A stretch of DNA of 27,405 nt. Origin: DATAQC01 sp051005135 (GTDB taxonomy: Bacteria > Actinomycetota > Acidimicrobiia > Acidimicrobiales > AC-14). The first letter of the stretch is position 1. Every line of letters starts with the position of its first letter. The translations under genes and the position numbers were made by a program. Shown here in pieces: positions 13,633 to 21,433 of the stretch. The notes below the pieces were generated by a model. The model saw only the letters and a program-made list of their open reading frames with translations, did not search any database and had not been told where the DNA came from. Location of the stretch: NCBI GenBank assembly GCA_051005135.1, contig JBPCJQ010000076.1, positions 1 to 27,405 on the forward strand. Reading direction: 5' to 3'.

Positions 13633-14697
13633 ATGTTGCCGAGCCCCCCCAAGGGTTGGTCGCTGGCAAGTGGGGCGGCCCGCCGCAGGCGGCGACGCCG
13701 GATCCGCCTGGCCTGCACGGTGGCCGTGGTCGTCCTCATCGCTGTGATCGCTGTCTGGTTGGTCGGCCGTTCCGGGGGTGATCATCGAGCGGTCAATGCC
13801 GGAAGCCGGGGACGCACCGGGACCACCACCGGGCCCACCACCACCGTCGCCCCTCACCTCGCGGTGGAGGTCCTGGCCACCGCTTTGCCCACCGCCCTGT
13901 CGCGTTCGTCGGTCGTCACTAAGGATGGCTCGGCGTTCGTCATCGGTGGGCTCGGCCCGGGCGGGTCTACCACCCAGGTCCTTCGGTTCGATCCGTCCAC
14001 CAGCGCTCTGGCGCCTGCTGGCCGCCTGGCTGCCGCCGTCCATGACGCCGCCGCCTCCGTCGTCGGCCCGAACATGGTGGTGTTCGGGGGAGGCGACGAG
14101 ACCCACACCGTGGCCACCGTCCAGACGGTGGTGCCCGGCGCCACCGGCCGGCTTCTAGCCAAGTTGCCCACGGCCCGTTCCGACCTGGTGACTGGCGACG
14201 TCGGTGGGCGCACCTACGTCTTGGCCGGCTTCGACGGCACCAAGTCACCCACGGCGGTGCTGGAGACAACCGACGGCGTCACCTATAGCGAGGTCGCCCA
14301 GCTTCCCGATCCTGTGCGCTATCCGGCGGTGGCGGTCGTGGGCTCGGTGATCTACCTGTTCGGGGGCCAGGTGGGCAATACGCAGACCGCCGACGTCCAA
14401 GCTGTCGATGTCACCGCCCGGACGGCCAGGGTCGTGGCCAAGCTCCCGATGGCGCTCAGCGAAGCCACCGCATGGGTCCAGCGCGGGGCCGTCTACCTGG
14501 CCGGGGGCCGCCAGGCCACCGCCGTGTCCGACGCCATCAGGCGGGTCGACGTCGCAACTGGCCAGGTAGCGACGGTGGGAACACTGCCGGCGCCGACGGC
14601 CGATGCCCCGGTGGCCGTGGTGGATGACACCGCTTTCCTGTTCGGGGGGGAGGGCAGCGGTCGTCTGAGAAGCATCGTGAAGATCAGCCTGGGCTGA
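13633..14697 (+). CDS. Membrane-anchored kelch-like beta-propeller protein
   Basis: 354 residues. An Arg-rich cytoplasmic stretch (17-25) precedes one membrane helix (about 26-46). A Thr/Gly-rich linker follows, then repeated ~45-residue blades outside the cell. Blade signatures include SAFVIGGLGPGG, MVVFGGGDE, RTYVLAGFDG, VIYLFGGQVG, AVYLAGGRQ and TAFLFGGEGSG. This hydrophobic-GG spacing matches kelch propellers. With six blades visible, the ring could close with six. It probably binds a ligand or surface partner; no catalytic residues are evident. ATG 13633 is fixed by the TAGCGT box six bases upstream. It follows the two-component operon by 117 bases and may belong to its regulon, but this is inference. 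Confidence 0.85.
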   Translation: MLPSPPKGWSLASGAARRRRRRRIRLACTVAVVVLIAVIAVWLVGRSGGDHRAVNAGSRGRTGTTTGPTTTVAPHLAVEVLATALPTALSRSSVVTKDGSAFVIGGLGPGGSTTQVLRFDPSTSALAPAGRLAAAVHDAAASVVGPNMVVFGGGDETHTVATVQTVVPGATGRLLAKLPTARSDLVTGDVGGRTYVLAGFDGTKSPTAVLETTDGVTYSEVAQLPDPVRYPAVAVVGSVIYLFGGQVGNTQTADVQAVDVTARTARVVAKLPMALSEATAWVQRGAVYLAGGRQATAVSDAIRRVDVATGQVATVGTLPAPTADAPVAVVDDTAFLFGGEGSGRLRSIVKISLG

Positions 14698-14724
14698 TTC
14701 TCCCCGGCTTTCCCTCGGGAGGAG

Positions 14725-16357
14725 CTAGGGCGCTGTGGTGGTGGTCGGCGGGGGCGGGATGGACCCGGCGATGAGGTCGGCATAGGCGTTGGCGCCCGAT
14801 CCCGAGCTCGTCTTGAAATGGGTCCCGTCGGCCTGGAACCAGTCAGCGTGCCGGCACTGCGGGCGTACCAGTCGACGATACGGATCGCCGGCCAGCGCTG
14901 TGCCGCCGTACGCAGGGTCGCGTTGACCTCGTCCTGCCACTTGGCGTCTACCCGCACGGTGAGGAGCACCTTCTCGGTGTCGTTGAGCTGTGCCTTGACG
15001 TTGTCGACGTCACCACCTCACACTGGCGAGTTGTTGCCCAGGTGGATCACGACCACCCTCCCGAGCCCGCCTTGAGCCCGCCGCTGCGCGGCGATGGAGG
15101 CGGCCTCGCTGAAGTTGCGGTTCTGCTTGGCATCGATATAGCCCGACGATCCCAGGCGTCCATGAATGGCGGCGGCGGCAGAGACCATGGTCGTGGACGA
15201 CGATGTCGACGTCGTCGGCGACGCCTGGGCGGCCAGCACTTTCTCCCCGGTGCGCACGACCTGGGCGAGCGGGTCGGTGGTGGGGATCCTCACCAGCAAG
15301 AAGGCCACGACCAGGGCTGCGGCGCCGCCCACCGCCGCCCACCACCGTCCGCAGCACCAGCGTCGTGCGGTTGTTGGGCAGGCCACGGAGCACGGGCCGT
15401 TCGACGTAGCGCCTGGACAATCCTCCCAGCAGAACTGCAGCCGGGATGGTCACCGCGGCCGTGGCCAGCACGGGCCAGTCGGCCCGGGTGCCCGGCCGAA
15501 GCAGCGCGACCAGGGGCCAGTGCCACAGGTAGATGCCGTACGAGCGCACGCAGAGCCATCGCAGCTCGGAGCGGCCAAGCAGGGTGGCCAGCGGGCCGGG
15601 CCTGACCGCGGCGACGATGATCGCCGCGGTGGCCACCTCGGCAGCGGGGAGCGCGCTTGGGTAAGTGAGCCGCGCACGCTCTCCTACCACGAAGACCATG
15701 GCCACCAGGGCAGCGAGCCACAGGAGGCCTAGAGCCTCGGGGCCATCGTGACCGTGACCTCGACGGCGTGGGCGTGGCGCGGGCCAGCACCAGGGCGAGC
15801 AGGCAGCCGGCGAGCAGGGCATGGACCTGGTATCGGTGCCGAAGTAGGCATGTGAGGGGTTGGGGCTCCGGTAGAGGACTCCCATGAATGTCGCCGACGC
15901 GGCGATGCCGGCTACTACGACGGCAACGGCGTGCGCAGCCGGCGGCGGGCCAGCCACCCCACGATGATCGGGCACACGACGTAGAACTGAATCTCGATGG
16001 CCACCGACCAGATGTGACGGACGAACGACGGCCTTCCGGCGCGCGCGAAGTACGAGCTTCCATCGCTGATGAGGTGCCAGTTGGTGACGCCGAACAGCGT
16101 CGACAGGATGTCACCGCGAAGGCGATGGGCATCGGCTGCCGACGGTCAGTGGTACCACGACTACGAGGACAGCGATGAGAGCAAGCAGGGCCGGGGCGAT
16201 GCGGCGCACCCGGCGCGGCGTGGTAAGCGACCACGGCGACGAGGGCCAACCCCCGCAGCCCGTCGAGCGACGCGATCCGCCGGTCGGGCCTCAAGACGCG
16301 GTAGTCGACCTGAGGAGGTCGGGCCCCTGCTCGCGCCTTTGGCGTTCCCGTCTTCAT
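14725..16357 (-). pseudogene. Decayed acyltransferase-3 (OafA-type) with C-terminal SGNH domain
   Basis: Fragments in all three minus frames line up in order. They begin with the N-terminal helix IASLDGLRGLALVAVVAYHA (near 16290-16215), then RRVRRIAPALLALIAVLVVVVPL (about 16210-16140) and an NWHLISDGSSYFARAGRP / HIWSVAIEIQFYVV block (about 16100-15980). SYGIYLWHWPLVALLRPG and SRRYVERPVL (about 15560-15390) follow, then an SGNH part with VVVIHLGNN (about 15045), WQDEVNATL, VDWYARSAGT and DWFQADGTHF (about 14840). At least six frameshifts, an in-frame TGA (15018-15020) and a missing ~45-residue segment after AYHA break the gene. The catalytic GDS serine of the SGNH domain is not visible. The ancestor would have acylated a cell-envelope polysaccharide or lipid. 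Confidence 0.85.
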
Positions 16358-16500
16358 CGAAGCCCAGGATTACACGTGCCCCAAGTCGCGCATTGGATAC
16401 TCGCCGCCTCTCAAGAGCGCCCAGGACTTGATTCAGAACAGAAGCACTGGCGTGGTCGAGCTCGATCGGCATTCCGACAACAGTGGTGCTGCTTGCTCGC

Positions 16501-16800
16501 ATGGCTCGGTCGCCGCATCGGCGGTTGACTTCCGACTGGTTCGGGCAGGTAACCGCGGTGGTTGCGATGGGTGCGTTGACCTACGGCGCGATCGAAGCGG
16601 GCGCCGAACGGGTTCAGTGGCTCCGCGGGTGGTGACCGCCTTTGTCGTTGCCAGCGGCGATGGTCGCGTTCCTGGTCACCGAAGCCCGGGCGGCCAATCC
16701 AATGGTGCCGCTCGAGCTGCTCCGGTCGCGCAACGTGTCGGTCTTAGTCGCGGTCGGGTTCGCGTTCGTCGTGGGCCATCACGGACTGGCGGTTCGTGAG
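16501..16800 (+). pseudogene. Fragment of an MFS drug-efflux transporter (EmrB/QacA type)
   Basis: RRLTSDWFGQVTAVVAMGALTYGAIEAGAE (about 16522-16611) ends at a TGA near 16632. It resumes in another frame as AAMVAFLVTEARAANPMVPLELLRSRNVSVLVAVGFAFVVG (about 16657-16779). These are consecutive middle helices of 14-helix MFS exporters, where the F-xxE-xR-xxxPMxPLxLxR signature is conserved. The N-terminal ~200 and C-terminal ~200 residues are absent. 16358-16500 between this and the acyltransferase remnant shows nothing I can identify. Confidence 0.7.
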
Positions 16801-16874
16801 CTTCCTAGCCGCCTCCGACGTGCTCGGCACCGGTTGGTTCGGCGCGCTCGCTGCAGAAGTCGGCCCGGGGACCC

Positions 16875-17006
16875 CGACAGAAGTTGGCGAACCGCGACAT
16901 CGAGCCCGGAAAGGTCTTCGACCTCACACTCCCCCTCGACCAGGTCGCCGAGGGCTACCGAGCCATGGACGAACGCCACGCCATCAAGACGCTGCTACAG
17001 CTCTGA
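16875..17006 (+). pseudogene. C-terminal fragment of a zinc-type alcohol dehydrogenase
   Basis: About 40 codons read NRDIEPGKVFDLTLPLDQVAEGYRAMDERHAIKTLLQL and end at TGA 17004-17006. This matches the final helix and strand of medium-chain zinc alcohol dehydrogenases, where a PLDQVAEGYxxMDxRxAIKxLL ending is typical. Everything upstream, including the zinc ligands and nucleotide-binding fold, is gone. It is followed 18 bases later by an intact cupin with its own ribosome-binding site, so the two were probably an operon before the deletion. Confidence 0.75.
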
Positions 17007-17024
17007 ACGAACGAAGGAGATCGC

Positions 17025-17405
17025 ATGGAAGTCCAAACGAAGAGGCCGACGTCGAAGGGACCGGCCGAGTGGTTCACCGGCGATGTGTGGGTCGATCCCG
17101 TCGCACAGAACCAAGGACCATCACCGGTCTCCCTCGGGTCGGTGCACTTCACGCCGTTCGCCCACACCGCGTGGCACTGCCACACGCTCGGTCAGACCCT
17201 CTACGTCACCGAAGGCGAAGGCTTCGCGCAGGCCCGCGGTGGGCCGCTCATCCGCATCCGCTCCGGCGACGTCATCGTCACTCCGCCCGGCGAGTGGCAC
17301 TGGCACGGAGCTACCCCGACCTGGTTCATGACCCACCTCGGGCTCACCGAAGGCGACACCGAATGGGGCGATCATCTCACCGACGACGAGTACCCGACCG
17401 AGTAA
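17025..17405 (+). CDS. Cupin-domain protein
   Basis: 126 residues forming one cupin barrel. Motif 1 is HFTPFAHTAWHCHTLGQTLYVTEGEG (41-66), with His51, His53 and Gln57 as likely metal ligands. Motif 2 is SGDVIVTPPGEWHWHGA (80-96), with His92 or His94 as the distal ligand. Small single-domain cupins of this kind bind a divalent metal and act as detoxifying enzymes or sugar/aldehyde-binding proteins; the substrate is not inferable. ATG 17025 is preceded by AAGGAG at a good distance. It is the only intact gene in a stretch of decayed genes and may remain only because decay is recent. Its codon use is a little less GC-rich than its neighbours, in line with acquisition by transfer. Confidence 0.85.
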   Translation: MEVQTKRPTSKGPAEWFTGDVWVDPVAQNQGPSPVSLGSVHFTPFAHTAWHCHTLGQTLYVTEGEGFAQARGGPLIRIRSGDVIVTPPGEWHWHGATPTWFMTHLGLTEGDTEWGDHLTDDEYPTE

Positions 17406-17437
17406 CGATCCCATCGGGACCGGCAAGGAGCACGCCA

Positions 17438-17580
17438 ATGGATAGAGCACCGCTCAGCGACGCGAAGTACCTCGACCTGTTCGGCGAACGAGACACCTTG
17501 CTACCGGAGGACGATCCAAGATCTACCGAATCAAGAAACGGCCCGAACGACATGCCACGGTTGTCCGGGATGTCTCGCGA
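17438..17580 (+). pseudogene. Possible remnant of a pyridoxamine-phosphate-oxidase-like (F420/FMN) protein
   Basis: ATG 17438 follows AAGGAG and opens MDRAPLSDAKYLDL, like the N-terminus of PPOX-class proteins (LPDSKYLxLTTFRKDGTP). The match then breaks. In another frame IYRIKKRPERHATVVRDVS (17521-17577) resembles the later KxxRIRxNPRVxVAPCD strand. A deletion plus a frameshift would explain this. The stretch runs into the tRNA-Arg gene. The call rests on two short matches and is tentative. Confidence 0.35.
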
Positions 17581-17595
17581 CACAACTCAGCACAG

Positions 17596-17668
17596 CGCGC
17601 TCGGAGGGATTCGAACCCCCAACCTTCTGATCCGTAGTCAGATGCTCTATCCGTTGAGCTACGAGCGC
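17596..17668 (-). tRNA. tRNA-Arg (anticodon ACG)
   Basis: A 73-base cloverleaf: acceptor GCGCTCG/CGAGCGC, D stem GCTC/GAGC, anticodon stem TCTGA/TCAGA around loop CTACGGA (anticodon ACG), and T arm with GGTTCGAAT. No CCA is encoded. Its 3' end faces the decayed-gene region, the usual orientation for element integration into tRNA genes. Confidence 0.96.
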
Positions 17669-17721
17669 AGACTCCCGATCCCCTTGACTGTACCCGGCAC
17701 TGGCGGGGGTCCGCCTGCCTG

Positions 17722-17811
17722 CGGAGAGGGAGGGATTTGAACCCTCGAGGAGGTTCGACACCCCCTAATCGCTTAGCAGGCGATCACCTTCGGCCGCTCG
17801 GTCACCTCTCC
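17722..17811 (-). tRNA. tRNA-Ser (anticodon GCT)
   Basis: A 90-base class II tRNA: acceptor GGAGAGG/CCTCTCC, anticodon stem ATCGC/GCGAT around loop CTGCTAA (anticodon GCT), a long variable arm and T arm GAGGG-TTCAAAT-CCCTC. It lies 53 bases upstream of tRNA-Arg on the same strand and may be co-transcribed with it. CCA is not encoded. Confidence 0.96.
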
Positions 17812-17823
17812 CGGTGGTCCACT

Positions 17824-19527
17824 CTAAGCTGCCGGCGCCTTGAATGCAGCCTTGAAGCCCTCGAAGACGGGCTGCAACCGGTCCCAGTCTGGCGCGGCCG
17901 TCTGGAAGTTGAGAGCGAAGCCGTGGCCCAGGGTGACGAAACCGAGGTCGGCGGCGTGCAGATCCGCGCCTCCACCCGAGTAGGTGTACTCCCAGATCGC
18001 CGCCCGGTACCCCTCGTAGGTCGTGGGCGTGATCTGGATGCGTCGGTAGTTGGCGTTGGACGAGGCGAAGCTGGGCTCGAGCTCGTACCAGGCACCTTCG
18101 GGGGACGGCCCCGGTGGTTCCCGGTGGTCGACGCGCAGATAGGCCCTCGACGAGGGATCTCGGAAGTCGGTGAGGGTGCCATTGGTGGACACCGTCCAGC
18201 CCGGTGGGTAGGCGATCGAGAAGCCCGTGCTCGGGTCGGTGTAGGGCGTCCAACCCTTGGGGACGGGCGGGACCTGAACCGTGGTCGGGCCGTGAGAGGT
18301 GGTTCGGGGGGTCGCCTGGCTGGCCGTGGAAGTCGCAGGAGGAGCCGGGGCAGGCGACGGTGACCGCGAGCTGCCCCGGTTGGTGACCAGGGCAACCGCC
18401 ACGACCACGAGGGCGACCGCTCCCACTACCGCCATGAGCGGTGCGAGCAACGGCCGGGCGGGACCGAGATCGGAGCTGGGACTGGCTGGCTGTGAGACCA
18501 CCGCGGGGGCTGGAGGGCCCGGGGAAGGCGATGCCGGGAGTTGCTCCGCATCAGCCTCGTCCTCCACGGCGGCCGGGGCCGGAACCGCATTGGGAGCGGG
18601 GGTCGGAACCGGGGAAGCTTCGGCGACGGGCACATCGGCCCAGTCCGCCCCCGGGTCGAGCTCGACCGTCGCCGACCCGTCCACGGCGGCATCGGCGCTG
18701 CCGCCGGCCACAATGGTCTCGAGACGGCGGCGAACCTCGGCTGATGAGGGACGGTCCTGCGGCTCCTTGGACAGGAGATCGTCGACCAGCCGGGCCATCT
18801 CGCCCCTTCGCTGCAGCGGCCGGTGCGGTTCCTGCACGACCGCGGCCAGCGTGGCGATCGCCCCTGGCTTGCGGAACGGCGGCTCCCCATCGAGGGCGAA
18901 GTACATGGTCGTTCCCAGGCCCCAGAGGTCGGTTGCCGCGCTCGGGGTCTGGTTGCGGGCCTGCTCCGGTGACATGTACGAGGGCGAGCCGGCCAGAGCC
19001 CCGCTGGTCGTCACCCTTGGGTCGTCGAGGACGGCGGCGATACCGAAGTCACCCAGTTGGACATGGCCCGAGTCGCCCACCATGACGTTGGCAGGCTTGA
19101 CGTCGCGGTGGATGATGCCCTGGCCGTGGGCCACCTCCAGCGCATCGAGCACCTTCAGGCCGATCGCAGCCACCCGTTCGTCCGTCAACGGACCGCGACT
19201 GGCGACCAGGGCGGCCAGAGTGGGCGCCTTCACCAGCTCCATGACGATCAGAGGCCGCCCGTCCTCCTCGACCACGTCGAACACGGTCACCAGCCCCGGG
19301 TGGTTCAGCCGGGCGGCCGCCCGCGCCTCCCGCAGCACCCTTTTGCGAATTGCCGCCTTCTCGCTGTCGGCGAGGATGGGCGGGAACTCGATCACCTTCA
19401 CCGCCACGTCGCGCTGCAGGAGTGTGTCATGGGCCCGCCAGACCACCCCGAACCCGCCTCTTCCCAATTCTTCCCGCCACTGGTAACGACCACTTACGAG
19501 CTGGTCGCGGGCAGGGTGGGCAGCCAT
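17824..19527 (-). CDS. Transmembrane Ser/Thr protein kinase (PknB-like) with extracellular sensor
   Basis: 567 residues. The kinase domain (about 13-270) has the glycine loop GRGGFG (22-27), Lys44 (VAVKV), Glu67, catalytic HRDVKPANV with Asp142, DFG Asp160, and the activation segment GSPSYMSPEQA. All key residues are intact. An Ala/Pro-rich juxtamembrane region (about 275-358) leads to one membrane helix (360-382). Outside the cell a Ser/Pro/Thr linker carries a ~140-residue domain (GWTPYTDPSTGFSIAYPPGWTV to FEGFKAAFKAP) of the kind found on actinobacterial kinases and lipoproteins. There are no PASTA repeats, so it is not a PknB orthologue proper. ATG 19527 is chosen because the kinase fold begins 13 residues later; an upstream ATG near 19560 is an alternative. 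The gene lies between two tRNA-Ser genes. Confidence 0.93.
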   Translation of the reverse strand: MAAHPARDQLVSGRYQWREELGRGGFGVVWRAHDTLLQRDVAVKVIEFPPILADSEKAAIRKRVLREARAAARLNHPGLVTVFDVVEEDGRPLIVMELVKAPTLAALVASRGPLTDERVAAIGLKVLDALEVAHGQGIIHRDVKPANVMVGDSGHVQLGDFGIAAVLDDPRVTTSGALAGSPSYMSPEQARNQTPSAATDLWGLGTTMYFALDGEPPFRKPGAIATLAAVVQEPHRPLQRRGEMARLVDDLLSKEPQDRPSSAEVRRRLETIVAGGSADAAVDGSATVELDPGADWADVPVAEASPVPTPAPNAVPAPAAVEDEADAEQLPASPSPGPPAPAVVSQPASPSSDLGPARPLLAPLMAVVGAVALVVVAVALVTNRGSSRSPSPAPAPPATSTASQATPRTTSHGPTTVQVPPVPKGWTPYTDPSTGFSIAYPPGWTVSTNGTLTDFRDPSSRAYLRVDHREPPGPSPEGAWYELEPSFASSNANYRRIQITPTTYEGYRAAIWEYTYSGGGADLHAADLGFVTLGHGFALNFQTAAPDWDRLQPVFEGFKAAFKAPAA

Positions 19528-19561
19528 GGCGCAGTGCCTACCCGGCGTTCGGTAAACCATG

Positions 19562-19611
19562 CCTTCCGCCCGGCGGAACATCCTGGCCTTCGGCCCAGCC
19601 GAACATCTTGG
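19562..19611 (-). repeat. Two 25-bp tandem hairpin units with a compensatory change
   Basis: Units 19562-19586 and 19587-19611 share 21 of 25 positions. Each folds into a six-pair stem with a three-base loop (19564-19578 and 19589-19603). Two of the four differences are the two halves of one base pair (C-G in one unit, G-C in the other), so pairing is preserved. The second unit ends at the base next to the tRNA-Ser(TGA) 3' end, so on the minus strand the hairpins form the trailer of that tRNA and lie in the leader region of the kinase gene. Confidence 0.8.
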
Positions 19612-19694
19612 CGGAGGGAGTGGGATTCGAACCCACGGGGCTCGCGCCCAAGGCTGTTCAAGAGCCTCGCATTCGGCCGCTCTGCCATCCCTCC
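19612..19694 (-). tRNA. tRNA-Ser (anticodon TGA)
   Basis: An 83-base class II tRNA: acceptor GGAGGGA/TCCCTCC, anticodon stem AGGCT/AGCCT around loop CTTGAAC (anticodon TGA), variable arm GGGC-GCGA-GCCC, and T arm GTGGG-TTCGAAT-CCCAC. CCA is not encoded. It lies 15 bases beyond the pheA stop on the same strand and is probably processed from a shared or adjacent transcript. Confidence 0.95.
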
Positions 19695-19709
19695 GGTCAG
19701 GGAGCGACG

Positions 19710-20654
19710 TTACCGGCGCACCTGGCCCCGCAACCACGAGATCCACTCGTCGGCTGCCTTCCACGCCGCCTCGGCGTCGCGGCGGATGGCGGGACCGTGC
19801 TCGCCGGCGGCCGGGTAGGAACCGAGGAACTTCACATTGGCGAGCTGGGCGTGGAGGTCGCGCAGGCAGTCGGCCACCACCTCGTCGTCGACGTGGCCTT
19901 CCAGATCGATGATGAAGCAGTAGTCGCCCAGGGAATGCTTGGTGGGCCTGGACTCTAGCTTGGTCAGGTTGATGTTTCGGGCCGTGAACTGGCCGAGGAT
20001 GCCGTGCAGGCTGCCGGGGCGGTCGTCGCTCTGGAAGCAGACGACGCTCGTCTTGTCGTGGCCGGTCGGCGCGGGGATGCCCTCGCGGCTGACCACCACG
20101 AACCGGGTGGCGTTCTCGGGATGGTCGTCGATGTCGCTCGCCACCAGGTCGAGGCCGTAGAGCTTGGCGGCCAGCACCGATCCCAAGGCCACTGTGCCAG
20201 GGCTTGTCTCGGTGGCCACTTCGCGTACCGCCTCGGCCGTGGAGTTGGCGGCCACCAGCTCCACGCCGGGCAGCCGGCTGGCGAAGAAGCGCTGGCACTG
20301 GGCCAGGGCGTCGGGGAACGACACCACCCGGCGCACATCGGCCAGGCTGGTCCCTGCTGGGCCCACCAGGTGCTGGCGCACGGCGAGCTCCACCTCTCGC
20401 TGGATCAACAGGTCATGCTCGAAGATGAGACCGTCGAGGACCAGGCGCACCGTGCCCTCGAGCGAGTTCTCGAGCGCCACGAAGCCGGCGTCCACCTCGC
20501 CCGCCGACACCGCGGCGAGGATCTGGGGGAACGAGCGCATGGGCAGGAGCTCCCCGACCGCCAGGTCGGCCTGGCCCAGCAGTGCCTCCTCGCTGAAGGT
20601 GCCGGGTGGCCCGAGGAAGGCGATACGGGACGGCGCGGGCTGGGGCGTGGTCAT
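19710..20654 (-). CDS. pheA: Prephenate dehydratase with ACT domain
   Basis: 314 residues, the normal size of the monofunctional enzyme. It decarboxylates and dehydrates prephenate to phenylpyruvate, the committed step to phenylalanine. The catalytic domain (about 10-190) has FLGPPGTFSEEA, the ALENSLEG segment, and the TRF motif (183-185), whose Thr is catalytic. The ACT domain (about 200-280) has the ESRP motif (234-237) used for phenylalanine feedback inhibition. There is no chorismate mutase domain. ATG 20654 is supported by a TATTCT box six bases upstream, so the mRNA is probably leaderless. It is divergent from larB with 41 bases between them. Confidence 0.95.
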   Translation of the reverse strand: MTTPQPAPSRIAFLGPPGTFSEEALLGQADLAVGELLPMRSFPQILAAVSAGEVDAGFVALENSLEGTVRLVLDGLIFEHDLLIQREVELAVRQHLVGPAGTSLADVRRVVSFPDALAQCQRFFASRLPGVELVAANSTAEAVREVATETSPGTVALGSVLAAKLYGLDLVASDIDDHPENATRFVVVSREGIPAPTGHDKTSVVCFQSDDRPGSLHGILGQFTARNINLTKLESRPTKHSLGDYCFIIDLEGHVDDEVVADCLRDLHAQLANVKFLGSYPAAGEHGPAIRRDAEAAWKAADEWISWLRGQVRR

Positions 20655-20660
20655 CGGTCG

Positions 20661-20666
20661 AGAATA
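20661..20666 (-). promoter_or_regulatory. Leaderless -10 element of pheA (TATTCT)
   Basis: TATTCT on the minus strand ends six bases before ATG 20654. On the other strand CAGAAT (20684-20689) ends six bases before the larB ATG 20696, keeping the conserved A and final T, so both divergent genes may be leaderless. Confidence 0.55.
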
Positions 20667-20695
20667 GGGCAGGGTTATCGGGGCAGAATGGCAAA

Positions 20696-21433
20696 ATGGA
20701 CGAGGCCACTCTCCGCCGGCTGCTGGACGACCTGCGCTCGGGCGCCATCGAGGCCGACGAGGCCGTCTCCCGCCTGCGCCGCCTGCCCTTCGCCGACCTC
20801 GGCTTCGCCCGCGTCGACCACCACCGCACTCTGCGCCAGGGCTTGCCCGAGGCGGTGTACGCCCCGGGGAAGACGCCCGCGCAGTGCGCGGCCATCGTGG
20901 CCGAGCTGCTGGCCGAACCCGGCGGCGGCCCGGTGCTGCTCACCAGGGCCGACGACGCCCAGGCCGCGGCGGCCGCAGAGGCCAACGCCGGGGCGGTGCG
21001 AACAGGGCCGACCCTCGCTTGGCGGCCCGCAGGCCAGAGGCCGGGCCGGATCCTGGTGCTCACCGCCGGCACCGCCGACCTGGCTGTGGCCACCGAGTGC
21101 ACGGCCACCCTCACCGCCCACGGCTTTCGGCCCACGTTGGTCGCCGACGTCGGGGTGGCTGGCGTGCACCGCCTGCTCATGTCACTCGACGATCTGGCCA
21201 GCGCCGACGTGGTGGTGGTGGTGGCCGGGATGGAAGGTGCCCTGGCCAGCCTGGTCGGCGGCGTGACCCCGGCACCCGTGGTGGCCGTGCCCACCAGCGT
21301 CGGCTACGGCGCCGCCCTGGAAGGGGTGACGGCTCTGCTCGCCATGCTGTCTTCGTGTGCCGCCGGCCTCACCGTGGTGGGCATCGACAACGGCTTCGGC
21401 GCCGCCTGCACGGTAGCCCGGATGCTGCGGTGA
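20696..21433 (+). CDS. larB: Pyridinium-3,5-bisthiocarboxylate (nickel-pincer) biosynthesis carboxylase LarB
   Basis: 245 residues, related to the PurE mutase fold. LarB carboxylates and hydrolyses nicotinic acid adenine dinucleotide to pyridinium-3,5-biscarboxylate mononucleotide, the first step to the nickel-pincer cofactor of lactate racemase and related enzymes. It shows GFARVDHHRTLRQGLPEAVYAPGKT (36-60) at the substrate region, a TAGTADLAVA loop (123-132), DVGVAGVHRL and the VAVPTSVGYG segment. The C-terminal SSCAAGLTVVGIDNGFGAA places a Cys at 221, the position of the known catalytic cysteine. ATG 20696 is supported by CAGAAT six bases upstream. It overlaps larC by four bases (GTGA). 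larE and a larA-type enzyme are not in the window. Confidence 0.93.
   Translation: MDEATLRRLLDDLRSGAIEADEAVSRLRRLPFADLGFARVDHHRTLRQGLPEAVYAPGKTPAQCAAIVAELLAEPGGGPVLLTRADDAQAAAAAEANAGAVRTGPTLAWRPAGQRPGRILVLTAGTADLAVATECTATLTAHGFRPTLVADVGVAGVHRLLMSLDDLASADVVVVVAGMEGALASLVGGVTPAPVVAVPTSVGYGAALEGVTALLAMLSSCAAGLTVVGIDNGFGAACTVARMLR

Noticed and set aside
16161..16502. Minus-strand frame of 113 codons before the acyltransferase remnant
   Set aside because: Its second half overlaps acyltransferase-derived sequence in the wrong frame, and the first half shows no recognisable domain or ribosome-binding site.
17590..17668. Possible attachment site: duplication of the tRNA-Arg 3' end at the far side of the decayed region
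   Set aside because: I looked for the T-arm/acceptor sequence between 14.7 and 17.5 kb and saw no copy, and no integrase gene is present, so an att site is not supported.
20004..21266. Long plus-strand open frame of ~420 codons antisense to pheA and out of frame with larB
   Set aside because: It overlaps two clearly recognised genes, has Arg/Gly/His-rich shadow composition and matches no family.
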